Origin: Pararhodonellum marinum
GTDB taxonomy: Bacteria > Bacteroidota > Bacteroidia > Cytophagales > Cyclobacteriaceae
DNA: 64,000 bases
Direction of reading: 5' to 3'
Assembly: GCF_015354735.1 (NCBI RefSeq)
Contig: NZ_JACEFJ010000001.1
Coordinates: 682,001 to 746,000, forward strand
Every line of letters starts with the position of its first letter. The first letter of the stretch is position 1. The translations under genes were made by a program, and so were the position numbers. The notes under the pieces are model-generated. The model searched no databases and was not told where the DNA came from. It worked only from the letters and a program-made list of their open reading frames with translations. Positions 45,177 to 53,029 of the stretch are shown piece by piece.

Positions 45177-45207
45177 TTTGTTTCCATTTTTTCTTGTCCT
45201 ATATTTG
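45177..45207 (+). promoter_or_regulatory. Consensus promoter of the initiating sugar transferase gene
   Basis: TTTG (45177-45180), exactly 19 nt, TATATTTG (45200-45207), a perfect match to TTTG-N19-TAnnTTTG. It would leave a leader of about 200 nt before the ATG at 45415, long enough for post-initiation control. Confidence 0.8.
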
Positions 45208-45414
45208 AATTCGAATCGGGTCATATTTTTCCCGGTTTCTAAGAATATTGCTTAATTAATCAAATAATCTTATTTGAGGCTTTTTAAATAAGGCAAAAAC
45301 CTAAAATTACTGAATGAATACAATTTTAAATTGAAGATAAATAATTGCAGTGTCAAATTTAGACTATTAGTTTTTACACCATGATTATCGTTTTTTTATT
45401 AAATATTTAAGACA

Positions 45415-46104
45415 ATGGCAAATACAATTTTAAAGCAAGAAAACCTCAGTTTTTTCAGGACCGAAAAGGAGTTTATCCTCAATAGGTTGTCCCTGAACCT
45501 ATTGGATTCCTCGCAAATTTACACCAAAAGGGCTTTTGACTTGATCAGCAGCATGGCATTTCTCTTTTTTATAGGGAGTTGGATGTTTCCTCTGATCGCC
45601 TTGCTGATCAAACTGGACTCGAAAGGTCCGGTGTTCTTCAAGCAGCTGCGCCATGGCCAAAACAATGAGCCTTTTTATTGCATCAAGTTCAGAACTATGG
45701 TGATCAATGGGGATTCAGACACCAAGCAAGCCACTAAAAACGATCCTAGGATTACCAAATTGGGTAGATTCTTAAGAAAGACAAGTTTGGATGAGTTTCC
45801 TCAAATATTCAATGTGATTCGGGGAGAAATGTCTGTCGTAGGGCCAAGGCCTCATGCGATTCCCATGAACCGTGAATTTGCCAAGAAGGTAGAGCATTTT
45901 ATGTGTAGGCATTTGGTAAAGCCAGGCATTACAGGTCTTGCACAGTCCAAGGGTTTCCGTGGAGAAATCGTTAACCATTTTGACCTAAATTCCAGAATCA
46001 AATATGATCTCTTTTATATTGAAAACTGGAGTTTGGTTTTTGACTTCAAAATCATTTTTTGGACCATCAAAAGTCTATTGTTTAATAATGGGAAGGCCTA
46101 TTAG
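45415..46104 (+). CDS. Initiating undecaprenyl-phosphate sugar-1-phosphate transferase
   Basis: This 229-residue protein is a short polyprenyl-phosphate hexose-1-phosphate transferase (PglC/WbaP C-terminal type). Its catalytic core shows KRAFDLISS before the single membrane segment (about 45-68), then KFRTM, LRKTSLDEFPQIFNV, SVVGPRP and KPGITGLAQ. It moves a sugar 1-phosphate from a UDP-sugar onto undecaprenyl phosphate, starting repeat-unit synthesis. It lacks the N-terminal multi-span domain of WcaJ-type enzymes. It is divergent from the large operon and is the only initiating transferase in the window. Confidence 0.92.
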   Translation: MANTILKQENLSFFRTEKEFILNRLSLNLLDSSQIYTKRAFDLISSMAFLFFIGSWMFPLIALLIKLDSKGPVFFKQLRHGQNNEPFYCIKFRTMVINGDSDTKQATKNDPRITKLGRFLRKTSLDEFPQIFNVIRGEMSVVGPRPHAIPMNREFAKKVEHFMCRHLVKPGITGLAQSKGFRGEIVNHFDLNSRIKYDLFYIENWSLVFDFKIIFWTIKSLLFNNGKAY

Positions 46105-46212
46105 GCTTGTTCCCAATATTCTTCAATTTGATTATTAAAAATAAATAGCCCCTATTCCTTCGGGAAACAGGGTGGTAAACCTGTCATCAAAGTATTTATA
46201 AATATGTGATTA

Positions 46213-46524
46213 ATGACCGCCAATATAAGTAAACACATCAAAGTCGGCATCATCGGTTCGGCCGGTATCGCGAGAGGCCTTTACAAAATTGTAAGCAGGC
46301 AAAAAAACATGCTTGTATCTGCCATTTTTGTTAGGGATTTTGTGGACATCTACCGGTTCAAACAACAAAAAGACATCATCACCAAATCCCCGGATGATCT
46401 GATGGAGATGTCGGATATTGTCTTGCTTGCATCAGAAGATGCGGATTTTGACGATAAAATCATCAAGTTGGCCTTCGAAAACCAACTGTCGGTCATTGTA
46501 ATGTCCCCCAACAATCTCACCTGA
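46213..46524 (+). CDS. Small Rossmann-fold protein resembling an oxidoreductase N-terminus
   Basis: This 103-residue protein has an N-terminal nucleotide-binding motif VGIIGSAGIARGLYKIV followed by alternating strands and helices (VSAIFVRD, IVLLASEDADF, LSVIVMSP), like the first 100 residues of Gfo/Idh/MocA or aspartate-semialdehyde-type dehydrogenases. No catalytic domain follows. It could be a stand-alone NAD-binding protein or a truncated gene. It follows the sugar transferase by about 110 nt, including a UUCG-loop hairpin near 46149-46171. Confidence 0.5.
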   Translation: MTANISKHIKVGIIGSAGIARGLYKIVSRQKNMLVSAIFVRDFVDIYRFKQQKDIITKSPDDLMEMSDIVLLASEDADFDDKIIKLAFENQLSVIVMSPNNLT

Positions 46525-46693
46525 TTTTTTTCTCCTACTCATTTTCGTGGTTAACCTTTCCAGCCAAATTTATTTCTAACATTTCAATGTGACACCTCTG
46601 CTACAATAGGTGATTTTTCTTATATTTATTCTTTCAGAATTTATAGATCACCATATGACTCAGCTGAGTTGATCCACTGTAAATGAAGCGAAT

Positions 46694-47596
46694 ATGAAAT
46701 GGCAAGGAAGAAGAAAAAGTGCTAACATCGATGATAGGAGAGGCCAATCCCAACCCGCATTTGGGGGTGGGAGGGGATTCAATCCTTTTTTGATCGGTCC
46801 CTTAATCAAGCTCCTATTTTCAAAGGCAGGTCTGTTTATCATTGGTGGCTTTTTTCTCATCACCTGGTTGATGGGTATCAACCCCCTTTCGTTGATCCAA
46901 CAATTTGTTGGGGGGAGCGGCTTTACCCAATCAGGAAGTTATGAGGCTACTGCCGAGGAGGAAGAACTGGCTGAATTTACTGCTGTGGTGCTGGCCGATA
47001 CGGAAGATGTCTGGAACCAATTGATTGAAAATTACCAGGAGCCTACCCTGGTCTTGTTTTCCGGAAGTGTAAGTTCTGCCTGCGGGTCTGCATCCTCTGC
47101 CACAGGACCTTTTTATTGCCCTGGGGACAAACAGGTTTATATCGATTTGAGTTTTTACAATGACTTGAAGAACAGGCTTGGGGCTCCGGGAGATTTTGCT
47201 CAAGCCTATGTGATCGCCCATGAAGTGGGTCACCACATCCAAAACCTAATGGGGATCAGCGGAGAAGTCCAGTCCAGGAGGGGCCGGATAAGCCAAACGG
47301 AATACAATGAACTCTCCGTGCGCCTGGAACTTCAAGCGGATTTTTTGGCAGGCGTATGGGCGCACCATACCCAAAAAATGAAAAATGTTTTGGAGGAAGG
47401 AGATATTGATGAGGCATTGAACGCAGCCAATGCTATCGGAGACGACCGGATCCAAAAACAATCACAAGGTCGGGTGGTGCCAGATTCCTTCACCCACGGA
47501 ACCTCCGCCCAAAGGATGCGGTGGTTCAAAAAGGGCTTTACCACCGGAGACCTTAATCAGGGAGATACCTTTGGCATTCCTTACGGCCAATTGTGA
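46694..47596 (+). CDS. YpfJ/KPN_02809-family neutral zinc metallopeptidase
   Basis: This 300-residue protein has a Gly-rich N-terminal cytoplasmic part, one membrane span (about 45-65) and the zinc site HEVGHH near residue 177 in IAHEVGHHIQNLMG. SSACGSASSATGPFYCPGD (about 115-135) and LELQADFLAGVWAHH (third metal ligand Glu) are diagnostic. Its physiological substrate is not established for the family. The 3' flank is the large tandem repeat. Confidence 0.92.
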   Translation: MKWQGRRKSANIDDRRGQSQPAFGGGRGFNPFLIGPLIKLLFSKAGLFIIGGFFLITWLMGINPLSLIQQFVGGSGFTQSGSYEATAEEEELAEFTAVVLADTEDVWNQLIENYQEPTLVLFSGSVSSACGSASSATGPFYCPGDKQVYIDLSFYNDLKNRLGAPGDFAQAYVIAHEVGHHIQNLMGISGEVQSRRGRISQTEYNELSVRLELQADFLAGVWAHHTQKMKNVLEEGDIDEALNAANAIGDDRIQKQSQGRVVPDSFTHGTSAQRMRWFKKGFTTGDLNQGDTFGIPYGQL

Positions 47597-47989
47597 TTTT
47601 GGTTTGAGAATTGAATAGCAGAAAGCAGGATATCAGGGGATCGGAGAACAGGATATCAGGAGATCAGAGAACAGGAGATCAGAGAACGGAAAACAGGGGA
47701 AAGTTTATAGCTCGAAGCTCAAAGGTGAAAGCTGAAAGTAGTTGAAAACAGAGAACTGGATATCAGGGTATCGGAGACCAGGATATCAGAGAACAGGGAA
47801 AAAGGCTCGAAGCTCGAAGCTCAAAGCTCAAAGGTGAAAGTAGTAGAAAACAGAGAACTGGATATCAGGGTATCAGAGAACAGGATATCAGAGAACGGAA
47901 AACAGGGGAAAGTTTATAGCTCGAAGCTCAAAGGTTAAAGCTGGAAGTAGTAGAAAACAGAGAACAGGATATCAGGAGATCAGAGAACA

Positions 47990-49450
47990 GGATATCAGAG
48001 AACGGAAAACAGGGGAAAGTTTATAGCTCGAAGCTCAAAGGTGAAAGCTGAAAGTAGTAGAAAACAGAGAACAGGATATTAGGATATCAGAGTACAGGAT
48101 ATCGGAGAAAAGGATATCGGAGAACAGGGGATCAGAGAACAGGATATCAGAGAACGGAAAACAGGGGAAAGTTTATAGCTCGAAGCTCAAAGGTGAAAGT
48201 TGAAAGTAGTAGAAAACAGAGAACAGGATATCAGGTTATCAGAGAACAGGATATCAGAGAACGGAAAACAGGGGAAAGTTTGAAGCGGGAAGGTGAAAGG
48301 TGAAAGTAGTAGAAAACAGAGAACAGGATATTAGGATATCAGAGAGCAGGATATCAGAGAAAAGGGAAAAAGGCTCGAAGCTCAAAGCTCAAAGGTGAAA
48401 GCTGAAAGTAGTAGAAAACAGAGAACTGGATATCAGGGTATCAGAGAACAGGATATCAGAGAATGGAAAACAGGGGAAAGTTTATAGCTCGAAGCTCAAA
48501 GGTGAAAGTAGTAGAAAACAGAGAACAGGATATCAGGTTATCAGAGAACAGGATATCAGAGAACGGAAAACAGGGGAAAGTTTATAGCTCGAAGCTCAAA
48601 GGTGAAAGCTGAAAGTAGTAGAAAACAGAGAACAGGATATTAGGATATCAGAGTACAGGATATCGGAGAAAAGGATATCGGAGAACAGGGGATCAGAGAA
48701 CAGGATATCAGAGAACGGAAAACAGGGGAAAGTTTATAGCTCGAAGCTCAAAGGTGAAAGTTGAAAGTAGTAGAAAACAGAGAACAGGATATCAGGTTAT
48801 CAGAGAACAGGATATCAGAGAACGGAAAACAGGGGAAAGTTTGAAGCGGGAAGGTGAAAGGTGAAAGTAGTAGAAAACAGAGAACAGGATATTAGGATAT
48901 CAGAGAGCAGGATATCAGAGAAAAGGGAAAAAGGCTCGAAGCTCAAAGCTCAAAGGTGAAAGCTGAAAGTAGTAGAAAACAGAGAACTGGATATCAGGGT
49001 ATCAGAGAACAGGATATCAGAGAATGGAAAACAGGGGAAAGTTTATAGCTCGAAGCTCAAAGGTGAAAGTAGTAGAAAACAGAGAACAGGATATCAGGTT
49101 ATCAGAGAACAGGATATCAGAGAACGGAAAACAGGGGAAAGTTTATAGCTCGAAGCTCAAAGGTGAAAGCTGAAAGTAGTAGAAAACAGAGAACAGGATA
49201 TTAGGATATCAGAGTACAGGATATCGGAGAAAAGGATATCGGAGAACAGGGGATCAGAGAACAGGATATCAGAGAACGGAAAACAGGGGAAAGTTTATAG
49301 CTCGAAGCTCAAAGGTGAAAGTTGAAAGTAGTAGAAAACAGAGAACAGGATATCAGGTTATCAGAGAACAGGATATCAGAGAACGGAAAACAGGGGAAAG
49401 TTTGAAGCGGGAAGGTGAAAGGTGAAAGTAGTAGAAAACAGAGAACAGGA
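47990..49450. repeat. Higher-order repeat with exact 561-bp period
   Basis: The marker AGTACAGG occurs at 48091, 48652 and 49213, exactly 561 bp apart. The joint AGTAGTAGAAAACAGAG recurs at about 48055, 48206, 48306, 48409 and 48509, then again 561 bp later each time. About 2.6 near-identical copies of a five-part unit are present, which points to recent unequal crossover. Confidence 0.9.
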
Positions 49451-49535
49451 TATTAGGATATCAGAGAACGGAAAACAGGGCAAAGTTTGAAGCGGGAAGC
49501 TGAAAGGTGAAAGCTGAAAGTAGTAGAAAACAGAG

Positions 49536-49627
49536 AACAGGATATTAGGATATCAGAGAACAGGATATTAGGATATCAGAGAACAGGATATTAGGATATC
49601 AGAGAACAGGATATTAGGATATCAGAG
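49536..49627 (+). repeat. Four perfect 23-bp tandem repeats
   Basis: AACAGGATATTAGGATATCA plus GAG repeats at 49536, 49559, 49582 and 49605 without mismatch. It is at the distal edge of the large array and probably the youngest expansion. Confidence 0.93.
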
Positions 49628-49730
49628 AAAAGGGAAAAAGGCTCGAAGCTCAAAGGTGAAAGCTCCGTAAATCCCAATTCATAATTTATCATTCTTTTTA
49701 GCTCAGCATGACGCCAAAACTACCGTCACT

Positions 49731-49844
49731 CTGAGCGTAGCGAAGCCTGCCCGCGAAAGGAGGGAGTCTTCGTTATTCCGGAGTTACGAAACGACATGCC
49801 TAACATCACCCTGAGCGTAGCGAAGCCTGCCCGCCAAAGGAGGG
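49731..49844 (+). repeat. Two copies of a CTGAGCGTAGCGAAGCC intergenic repeat
   Basis: The 34-nt element at 49731-49764 recurs at 49811-49844 with one mismatch (CCCGCG versus CCCGCC context). Nearby, about 49931-49962, a CCCCCAAATGGAGGATTTAG motif forms a small hairpin. Both look like common intergenic repeats rather than genes. Confidence 0.8.
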
Positions 49845-50017
49845 TTACTTCATTATATTGGAGAACGCCGAAGTAATAAATCCGCGCATTACTTTTCTAC
49901 CAATTAAAATGAATAGAAAGTACGATAATGAAGTCCCCCAAATGGAGGATTTAGGGGGAAACAGCTCGAGGCTGAAAGAAGGGAAAATCATTTTGACGTT
50001 ACCCTATTGGCATTTAT

Positions 50018-50986
50018 TTATTGAAAAAGTTTATTCAGCAGCGCATCGATAGCGCGGGCGGCGAGTTTGGCGGTGAGGTGGTCGCTGTCAAATCGGGGAT
50101 TCAATTCCACCACATCCATGCTGATCAGTTTGCCGCTTAGGGCTAGATGGTCAAATACCTTGAAAGCCAATTCCGGAGTAAAACCCATGGGAGATGGGGC
50201 GCTCACACCCAGTGCATAAGGGGCCGCAAAGCCATCCATATCCAGGGTCAAATAGAGCTGATCGACTTTTCCGCAGAATTGATCCAATTGGCTGCTTATT
50301 TCTCCCCAATTGGAAAGCCGAAACTGATCCATTTCCATCCAATGTACCCCCATTTCCTTGGCGGTGGCAAAGAGCGATGGAGGGTTGGAGGCCTTTTGGA
50401 TGCCCAGGCAGAGGTAATGGAAGGGGAATTTCGGGGTGGCTGCTTCTGCCAACTGGAAAAAAGGGGAACCCGAATGTCCTTTCCCCGCTACCGGTTTCCT
50501 CAAATCGAAATGCGCATCGAGATTGATGATGCCCAGGGTTTTGTTTTTGGGTTCAAGGTATTCTCGGATGCCCTGTGCATGTGCCAAGGCCAGGTCATGC
50601 CCACCCCCCAGCAACACCGGGAAATGGCCGACATCTAGCAGTTTGTAAACCCAAGCGGAAATTCCGGCGTGGCTGTCTTCCATCGCTTCGTCTAGGGTCA
50701 TAATATCTCCATAATCTGCGATCTGTAGGTCCTCGGGTAGGTGATAGGCAAGCGGCGCAAGCATTTTCCGGATGGCCTCCGGACCTTTGGCTGCCCCGGT
50801 TCTCCCCCGGTTTCTGCCTACCCCTTCATCCCCGGCATAACCCAGTAACGCCACCGATTTCCCTTCTGATGGATTTACAGGTAACTGGGGAGGCAGGCAG
50901 CTGACCTTTTGGTACCAATATTCCGGAACCTCCGAAGGTCTTCCGGTCCATAGGGCAGGGTCAGTAGGCAGGTGATGGCTGGTCAT
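50018..50986 (-). CDS. Ureohydrolase (formimidoylglutamase/arginase family)
   Basis: This 322-residue protein has the three metal-binding motifs of arginase-family enzymes: LLGGGHDLALAHAQG, IINLDAHFDLRKP and LTLDMDGF, supplying the His and Asp ligands of a binuclear Mn site. The N-terminal GYAGDEGVGRNRGRTGAAKG resembles formimidoylglutamases (HutG), which release formamide from formimidoyl-glutamate in histidine breakdown. No other hut genes are nearby, so the substrate stays open. Confidence 0.85.
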   Translation of the reverse strand: MTSHHLPTDPALWTGRPSEVPEYWYQKVSCLPPQLPVNPSEGKSVALLGYAGDEGVGRNRGRTGAAKGPEAIRKMLAPLAYHLPEDLQIADYGDIMTLDEAMEDSHAGISAWVYKLLDVGHFPVLLGGGHDLALAHAQGIREYLEPKNKTLGIINLDAHFDLRKPVAGKGHSGSPFFQLAEAATPKFPFHYLCLGIQKASNPPSLFATAKEMGVHWMEMDQFRLSNWGEISSQLDQFCGKVDQLYLTLDMDGFAAPYALGVSAPSPMGFTPELAFKVFDHLALSGKLISMDVVELNPRFDSDHLTAKLAARAIDALLNKLFQ

Positions 50987-51018
50987 AGGGGGCTAAGATT
51001 TATTTTGGTCTATGAAAG

Positions 51019-51187
51019 TAAGGATTTTTTTGCTACTAATTTACAAAGGGTTTGTGATGGATTTTTAGCCACTAAGGCACGAAGGCACAAAGAGTTTTTG
51101 ATGGATTTTTTAGCCACTAAGGCACTAAGGCACCAAGGGTTTTTGTAATGGATTTTTTAGCCACTAAGGTACGAAGGGTTTTTGTAG
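51019..51187 (+). repeat. Degenerate tandem repeats of about 45 bp
   Basis: Three good copies (starting near 51058, 51101 and 51149) and one decayed copy share GGATTTTTTAGCCACTAAGG followed by GAAGG and GGGTTTTTG. They lie upstream of the peptide-export genes. The rest of the gap to 51564 is AT-rich without a recognised gene. Confidence 0.8.
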
Positions 51188-51564
51188 GTGGAAATATTGC
51201 TTTGGAATTTGCTGATGTTGTGATTTTTGGTGGATGTGACATTCAGAAAATAAAGACCCATATTAAGCTGTACAAAATTGGACTAAATTTTTTTCAGAAA
51301 AATTGAAAATAAATTGATTCTATGGTTTTTGATCTTGATAAAGTAATTTTAGTTAAACGATAAACTTTTTTAAACGAATTCTTTAGAATATTATTTTGAA
51401 TTGTACAATTAGAAAAGTACAAATCAACGTAGCTTTTAAGAATGATGGCGTATCAAGGATTTGTTTTTTTGTATTTTAATAATTAAGTTAAACATCGAAA
51501 TTTATAGTAGCGTTCTTTTTTCGTATTATTTTAACTGTTATTTTACCTTTTTTAAAATTATTTT

Positions 51565-51882
51565 ATGAAAACATTCTTTTTACTTGTTTTTTATACTTTC
51601 GCCTTGTTTGCCTCAAGTTACTTCCTTTTGGACTTGGAGGGCATGATGATCAATGAAATTGCCGGTCAGTTTACCTTGGAAATCCTAGTATATGGGCTGT
51701 TGGATACAAGTTATTTGAAATGGTTTTCATTAGTTTTTACATTTTCGTTTTTGATAAAGAGATGTGTTTTGGTATGCCTGTTTATTTCTTCAGGTATGTT
51801 TTTTAAGAATTTGGATGGTTTTTATTCGAATAAACTCATTTTTTATGGAGAACAAAATATTTCCGGTTTCGATAGTCAATAA
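51565..51882 (+). CDS. Small membrane protein of unknown function at head of peptide-export locus
   Basis: This 105-residue protein has three likely membrane segments (about 3-22, 35-50, 55-80) and no recognised domain. Its 3' end overlaps the proposed start of the HlyD gene by 38 nt. It opens the export locus, so it may be an accessory or immunity protein, but it could also be a fortuitous frame within the leader of the HlyD transcript. Confidence 0.4.
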   Translation: MKTFFLLVFYTFALFASSYFLLDLEGMMINEIAGQFTLEILVYGLLDTSYLKWFSLVFTFSFLIKRCVLVCLFISSGMFFKNLDGFYSNKLIFYGEQNISGFDSQ

Positions 51883-53017
51883 CACTGTTGAGGTTTATGA
51901 CTCGAAGATAAGTGTTAGGTCCATATTGATCTATACGATTTTGGTCAGTATTTTCCTAGGGTTTTTAGTTGCCCTTCCTTTAGTCCATGTAGATGTGGCT
52001 GTACAATCACGAGGAACCTTTCAATCAGCTCTTCATAGGAATCAACTTACCAGCTCGGTTGGCGGAAGATTAGAGTTGTGGAATATGGTGGAAAATCAAA
52101 AGGTTCGTAAGGGGGAGTTAATCGCTGTAGTTAGGGGAGAAGTTTTATCCCTGGAAATGGAAGGAGTAAATGAAAGGTTAAATGTTCTAAACGATTTCAT
52201 CGGTGACTTGGGTAGATTGGTGAAATTAGATTTTCATGGTCATCAGGTTGAATTGATTAAGCTCAGATCGAAATTTTATCAAGCCTCTCTTTTAGAATTT
52301 CAGTCCAGAGTGCTCAATCAAACTGCTTCGGTTCAAAAACTTGAAAGAGATTTTAAAAGAGCTGAAATATTGTATTCAAGCAATACGATTCCATTTGCTG
52401 AGTATGACAATGTAGAGGTTCAATACAAGCAAGCCGTTTCACAGCTGGATATGATTAAAAAGCAAAAACTCAACGAATGGGAACACGAACTGATCAATTA
52501 CCAAAATGAAAAAATTAAGCTTTCCAACCAACTAGAAGTGCTTACAGAGCAAATAGATCAATATAAAATCATTGCAGGAACGGATGGAACCTTAATGAAT
52601 GTCATGAACCTCAACGTAGGTGACTTTGTCCATGCAAATCAAAAATTGGCTGAAATTTCACCTGATACCACCATGTTGGCGGTTACCTATCTATCTCCAG
52701 CAGACATCGCCTTTATCAGTAAAGGTCAAAAAGTCACATTTCAAGTGGATGCCTTCAATTATAATCAATGGGGCATAGCAGAAGGAAAAGTTGTTGATGT
52801 AGCCGATGATTTGACCTTAATTAGCGAAAAAGAAGCCGGATTTTTGGTAACCTGTAGTCTAAATTCACCGGTTTTGACCCTCTCTAGTGGTCAGAAGGGT
52901 ACCATAAAAAAGGGGATGACTTTCAATGGTCGTTTTATAGTTGCAAAAAGATCATTATTCCAACTACTCTATGATAAAGTAGACAATTGGATAAATCCAT
53001 CAAATCAACCAATTTAA
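51845..53017 (+). CDS. HlyD-family periplasmic adaptor of peptide exporter
   Basis: From M at 51845 the product is 390 residues: a cytoplasmic start, one membrane span (about 20-42), a barrel/lipoyl half (QSRGTFQSALHRNQLTSSVG), a long coiled coil (about 95-220) and the second half (GTDGTLMNVMNLNVGDFVH, then LAEISPDTTMLAVTYLS). This is typical of adaptors linking an ABC transporter to the outer membrane. The frame stays open upstream to 51764, but the added residues are unlike an adaptor N-terminus, so 51845 is preferred. It precedes the C39 transporter by 12 nt. Confidence 0.88.
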   Translation: MENKIFPVSIVNNTVEVYDSKISVRSILIYTILVSIFLGFLVALPLVHVDVAVQSRGTFQSALHRNQLTSSVGGRLELWNMVENQKVRKGELIAVVRGEVLSLEMEGVNERLNVLNDFIGDLGRLVKLDFHGHQVELIKLRSKFYQASLLEFQSRVLNQTASVQKLERDFKRAEILYSSNTIPFAEYDNVEVQYKQAVSQLDMIKKQKLNEWEHELINYQNEKIKLSNQLEVLTEQIDQYKIIAGTDGTLMNVMNLNVGDFVHANQKLAEISPDTTMLAVTYLSPADIAFISKGQKVTFQVDAFNYNQWGIAEGKVVDVADDLTLISEKEAGFLVTCSLNSPVLTLSSGQKGTIKKGMTFNGRFIVAKRSLFQLLYDKVDNWINPSNQPI

Positions 53018-53029
53018 TTTTTTGCAGAT

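Larger units (their letters stand above)
44009..45414. other. 1.4-kb divergent regulatory region
   Basis: No convincing gene lies between the divergent deacetylase and sugar-transferase genes. It holds the minus-strand promoter at 44336, repeat copy 3 at 44840 and the plus-strand promoter at 45177. An 8-bp perfect inverted repeat ACAGATCG/CGATCTGT spans 44557-44604 with a 32-nt loop. Its unusual length suggests regulatory content or decayed genes. Confidence 0.6.
47620..49680. repeat. 2-kb non-coding hierarchical tandem repeat array
   Basis: The region is built from two interleaved motif types: GAGAACAGGATATCAGAGAA-like units with many GATATC sites, and AGCTCGAAGCTCAAAGGTGA-like units, joined by AAGTAGTAGAAAACAGAGAA. 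Sub-units of about 100-150 bp recur irregularly. No coding frame with recognisable character was found on either strand. It lies between the zinc protease and a ureohydrolase gene. Confidence 0.92.

Noticed and set aside
46149-46171. UUCG-loop hairpin after the sugar transferase as a terminator
   Set aside because: The stem has a mismatch and no T run follows.
47620-49680. Possible CRISPR array
   Set aside because: Repeats are long, irregular and nested, spacers are not unique, and no cas genes are nearby. It is a hierarchical tandem repeat.
49858-50052. 64-codon frame before the ureohydrolase gene
   Set aside because: It overlaps the 3' end of the ureohydrolase on the other strand and runs through a common intergenic repeat; no protein character.
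51764-51844. N-terminal extension of the HlyD protein from 51764
   Set aside because: The extra 27 residues are hydrophobic and unlike adaptor N-termini; the ATG at 51845 gives the normal single-span layout.
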